64,000 nt of DNA, taken from contig CM022666.1 in the NCBI GenBank assembly GCA_012295275.1, positions 8,824,423 through 8,888,422 of the forward strand. The letters run 5' to 3'. This DNA comes from Chrysomallon squamiferum (Eukaryota > Mollusca > Gastropoda > Neomphalida > Peltospiridae). Positions within the stretch are counted from its first letter, which is position 1. Every line of letters begins with the position of its first letter. A model generated the notes under the pieces. It was not told the origin of the DNA and made no database searches. It worked only from the letters and a program-made list of their open reading frames with translations. Below, piece after piece: positions 63,368 through 64,000 of the stretch. The translations under genes were made by a program, and so were the position numbers.

Positions 63368-64000
63368 CAGAATTTTAAACGGAAATATCTTGTTTTACTA
63401 AATGAAGGAATCCGTTCTGATTGTCGACTGAAGATGGCAGCAAGTTTCACATCTGAAGTCAAAAGTATACACTAGTATCGCTAGTATCATTCATGGGAAT
63501 TTTTGCAAATATCAACATCGTAATTAGTCATCTCACCTCGGCCTTTCAATCGTCTAAATTATATGGCTATGTTTACAATGTGAAAATCTGTCCTAATTAT
63601 ATTATAAGTAAACAAATTGATCATTTACGACCTTTATGAAATCTATAATTTTGTGTAATTCCTGTATTTTGCTGAGCATAACAAAAACTCATATAACACT
63701 GAGTTGGCTTCTTATTGCCACTGTAGCTTATAAAAAGTGCTGCAGCCACGTCTTTCTGTTTCTTTCTCTGAGAATTATTAAATCTTTCTACAATCTTTTT
63801 GTTTACTGCTGTGGGTAACCAGAATACACAGCAGGAAGGTGACACGCGACAGTTTTGTGTGACATGTGACATTAGAAATTGACATTCACGGGTCACAGAG
63901 ACTGACCTTTGTGGAAACTAATCAGAAAAAGAGTTATCTTCCTTTTTCTTCTTCATCTATTATTATTATCATCATCATTTTTATTTTATTATTATCATGA
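63368..64000. other. Single-copy DNA, no gene seen
   Basis: Short frames at 63621-63896 (minus) and 63636-63818 (plus) oppose each other and are unrecognised. The window ends in interrupted ATT/ATC triplets. Confidence 0.5.

Overview
The window looks like a metazoan nuclear genome. It is strongly AT-rich and most of it is short tandem repeat: (GA)n, (GT)n, (TTTA)n, (ATT)n, (ACT)n, (CATA)n and long T/A runs. Its genes have no bacterial layout. It holds one canonical eukaryotic tRNA-Gln(CTG) followed by a Pol III T-run, three tandem rhodopsin-like GPCR genes, and relics of a non-LTR retrotransposon and a pogo/Tigger-like DNA transposon. The simple-repeat load plus a tandem family of divergent class A receptors suggests a lophotrochozoan, perhaps a mollusc. 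That assignment is inference; no species marker was found.

Layout. Positions 1 to about 47.8 kb are essentially a gene desert. Microsatellites and minisatellites (29, 47, 72, 76, 91 and 42/54 bp units) alternate with short single-copy islands of more balanced composition. None of the islands carries a recognisable protein, but they contain palindromic CRE sites (TGACGTCA), DR1-like nuclear-receptor sites and one perfect RFX X-box, so they look more like regulatory DNA than exons. A decayed Tigger-like element lies at 38.2-38.9 kb. The tRNA-Gln gene is at 47.88 kb and a deleted copy of it is at 49.35 kb.

The gene-bearing part is 52.3-57.6 kb: three intronless receptor reading frames, all on the minus strand, about 1.3 and 0.9 kb apart. 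The first two are recent duplicates, with a 107-bp identical tract, a shared 5' flank and a coding 21-bp repeat that adds N-glycosylation sites. The third is older. All three replace DRY with DQV and NPxxY with DPxxC. The starts used here are ATG codons inside longer open frames that begin at TTG or GTG. The third gene may have a separate 5' UTR exon near 60.05 kb. A non-LTR retrotransposon ORF2 relic (61.5-62.2 kb) and a 650-bp minisatellite close the window.

The best candidate for something undescribed is the receptor cluster: an atypical motif set, N-termini whose sequon number changes by whole 7-residue repeats, and sequence mosaicism in which cytoplasmic-side segments stay nearly identical while the TM4-TM5 face diverges. 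Also worth a look are the excess of CRE palindromes (three with a DR1 site at fixed spacing), a 23-bp perfect hairpin at 58.9 kb, and two minisatellites whose units each contain an inverted repeat.
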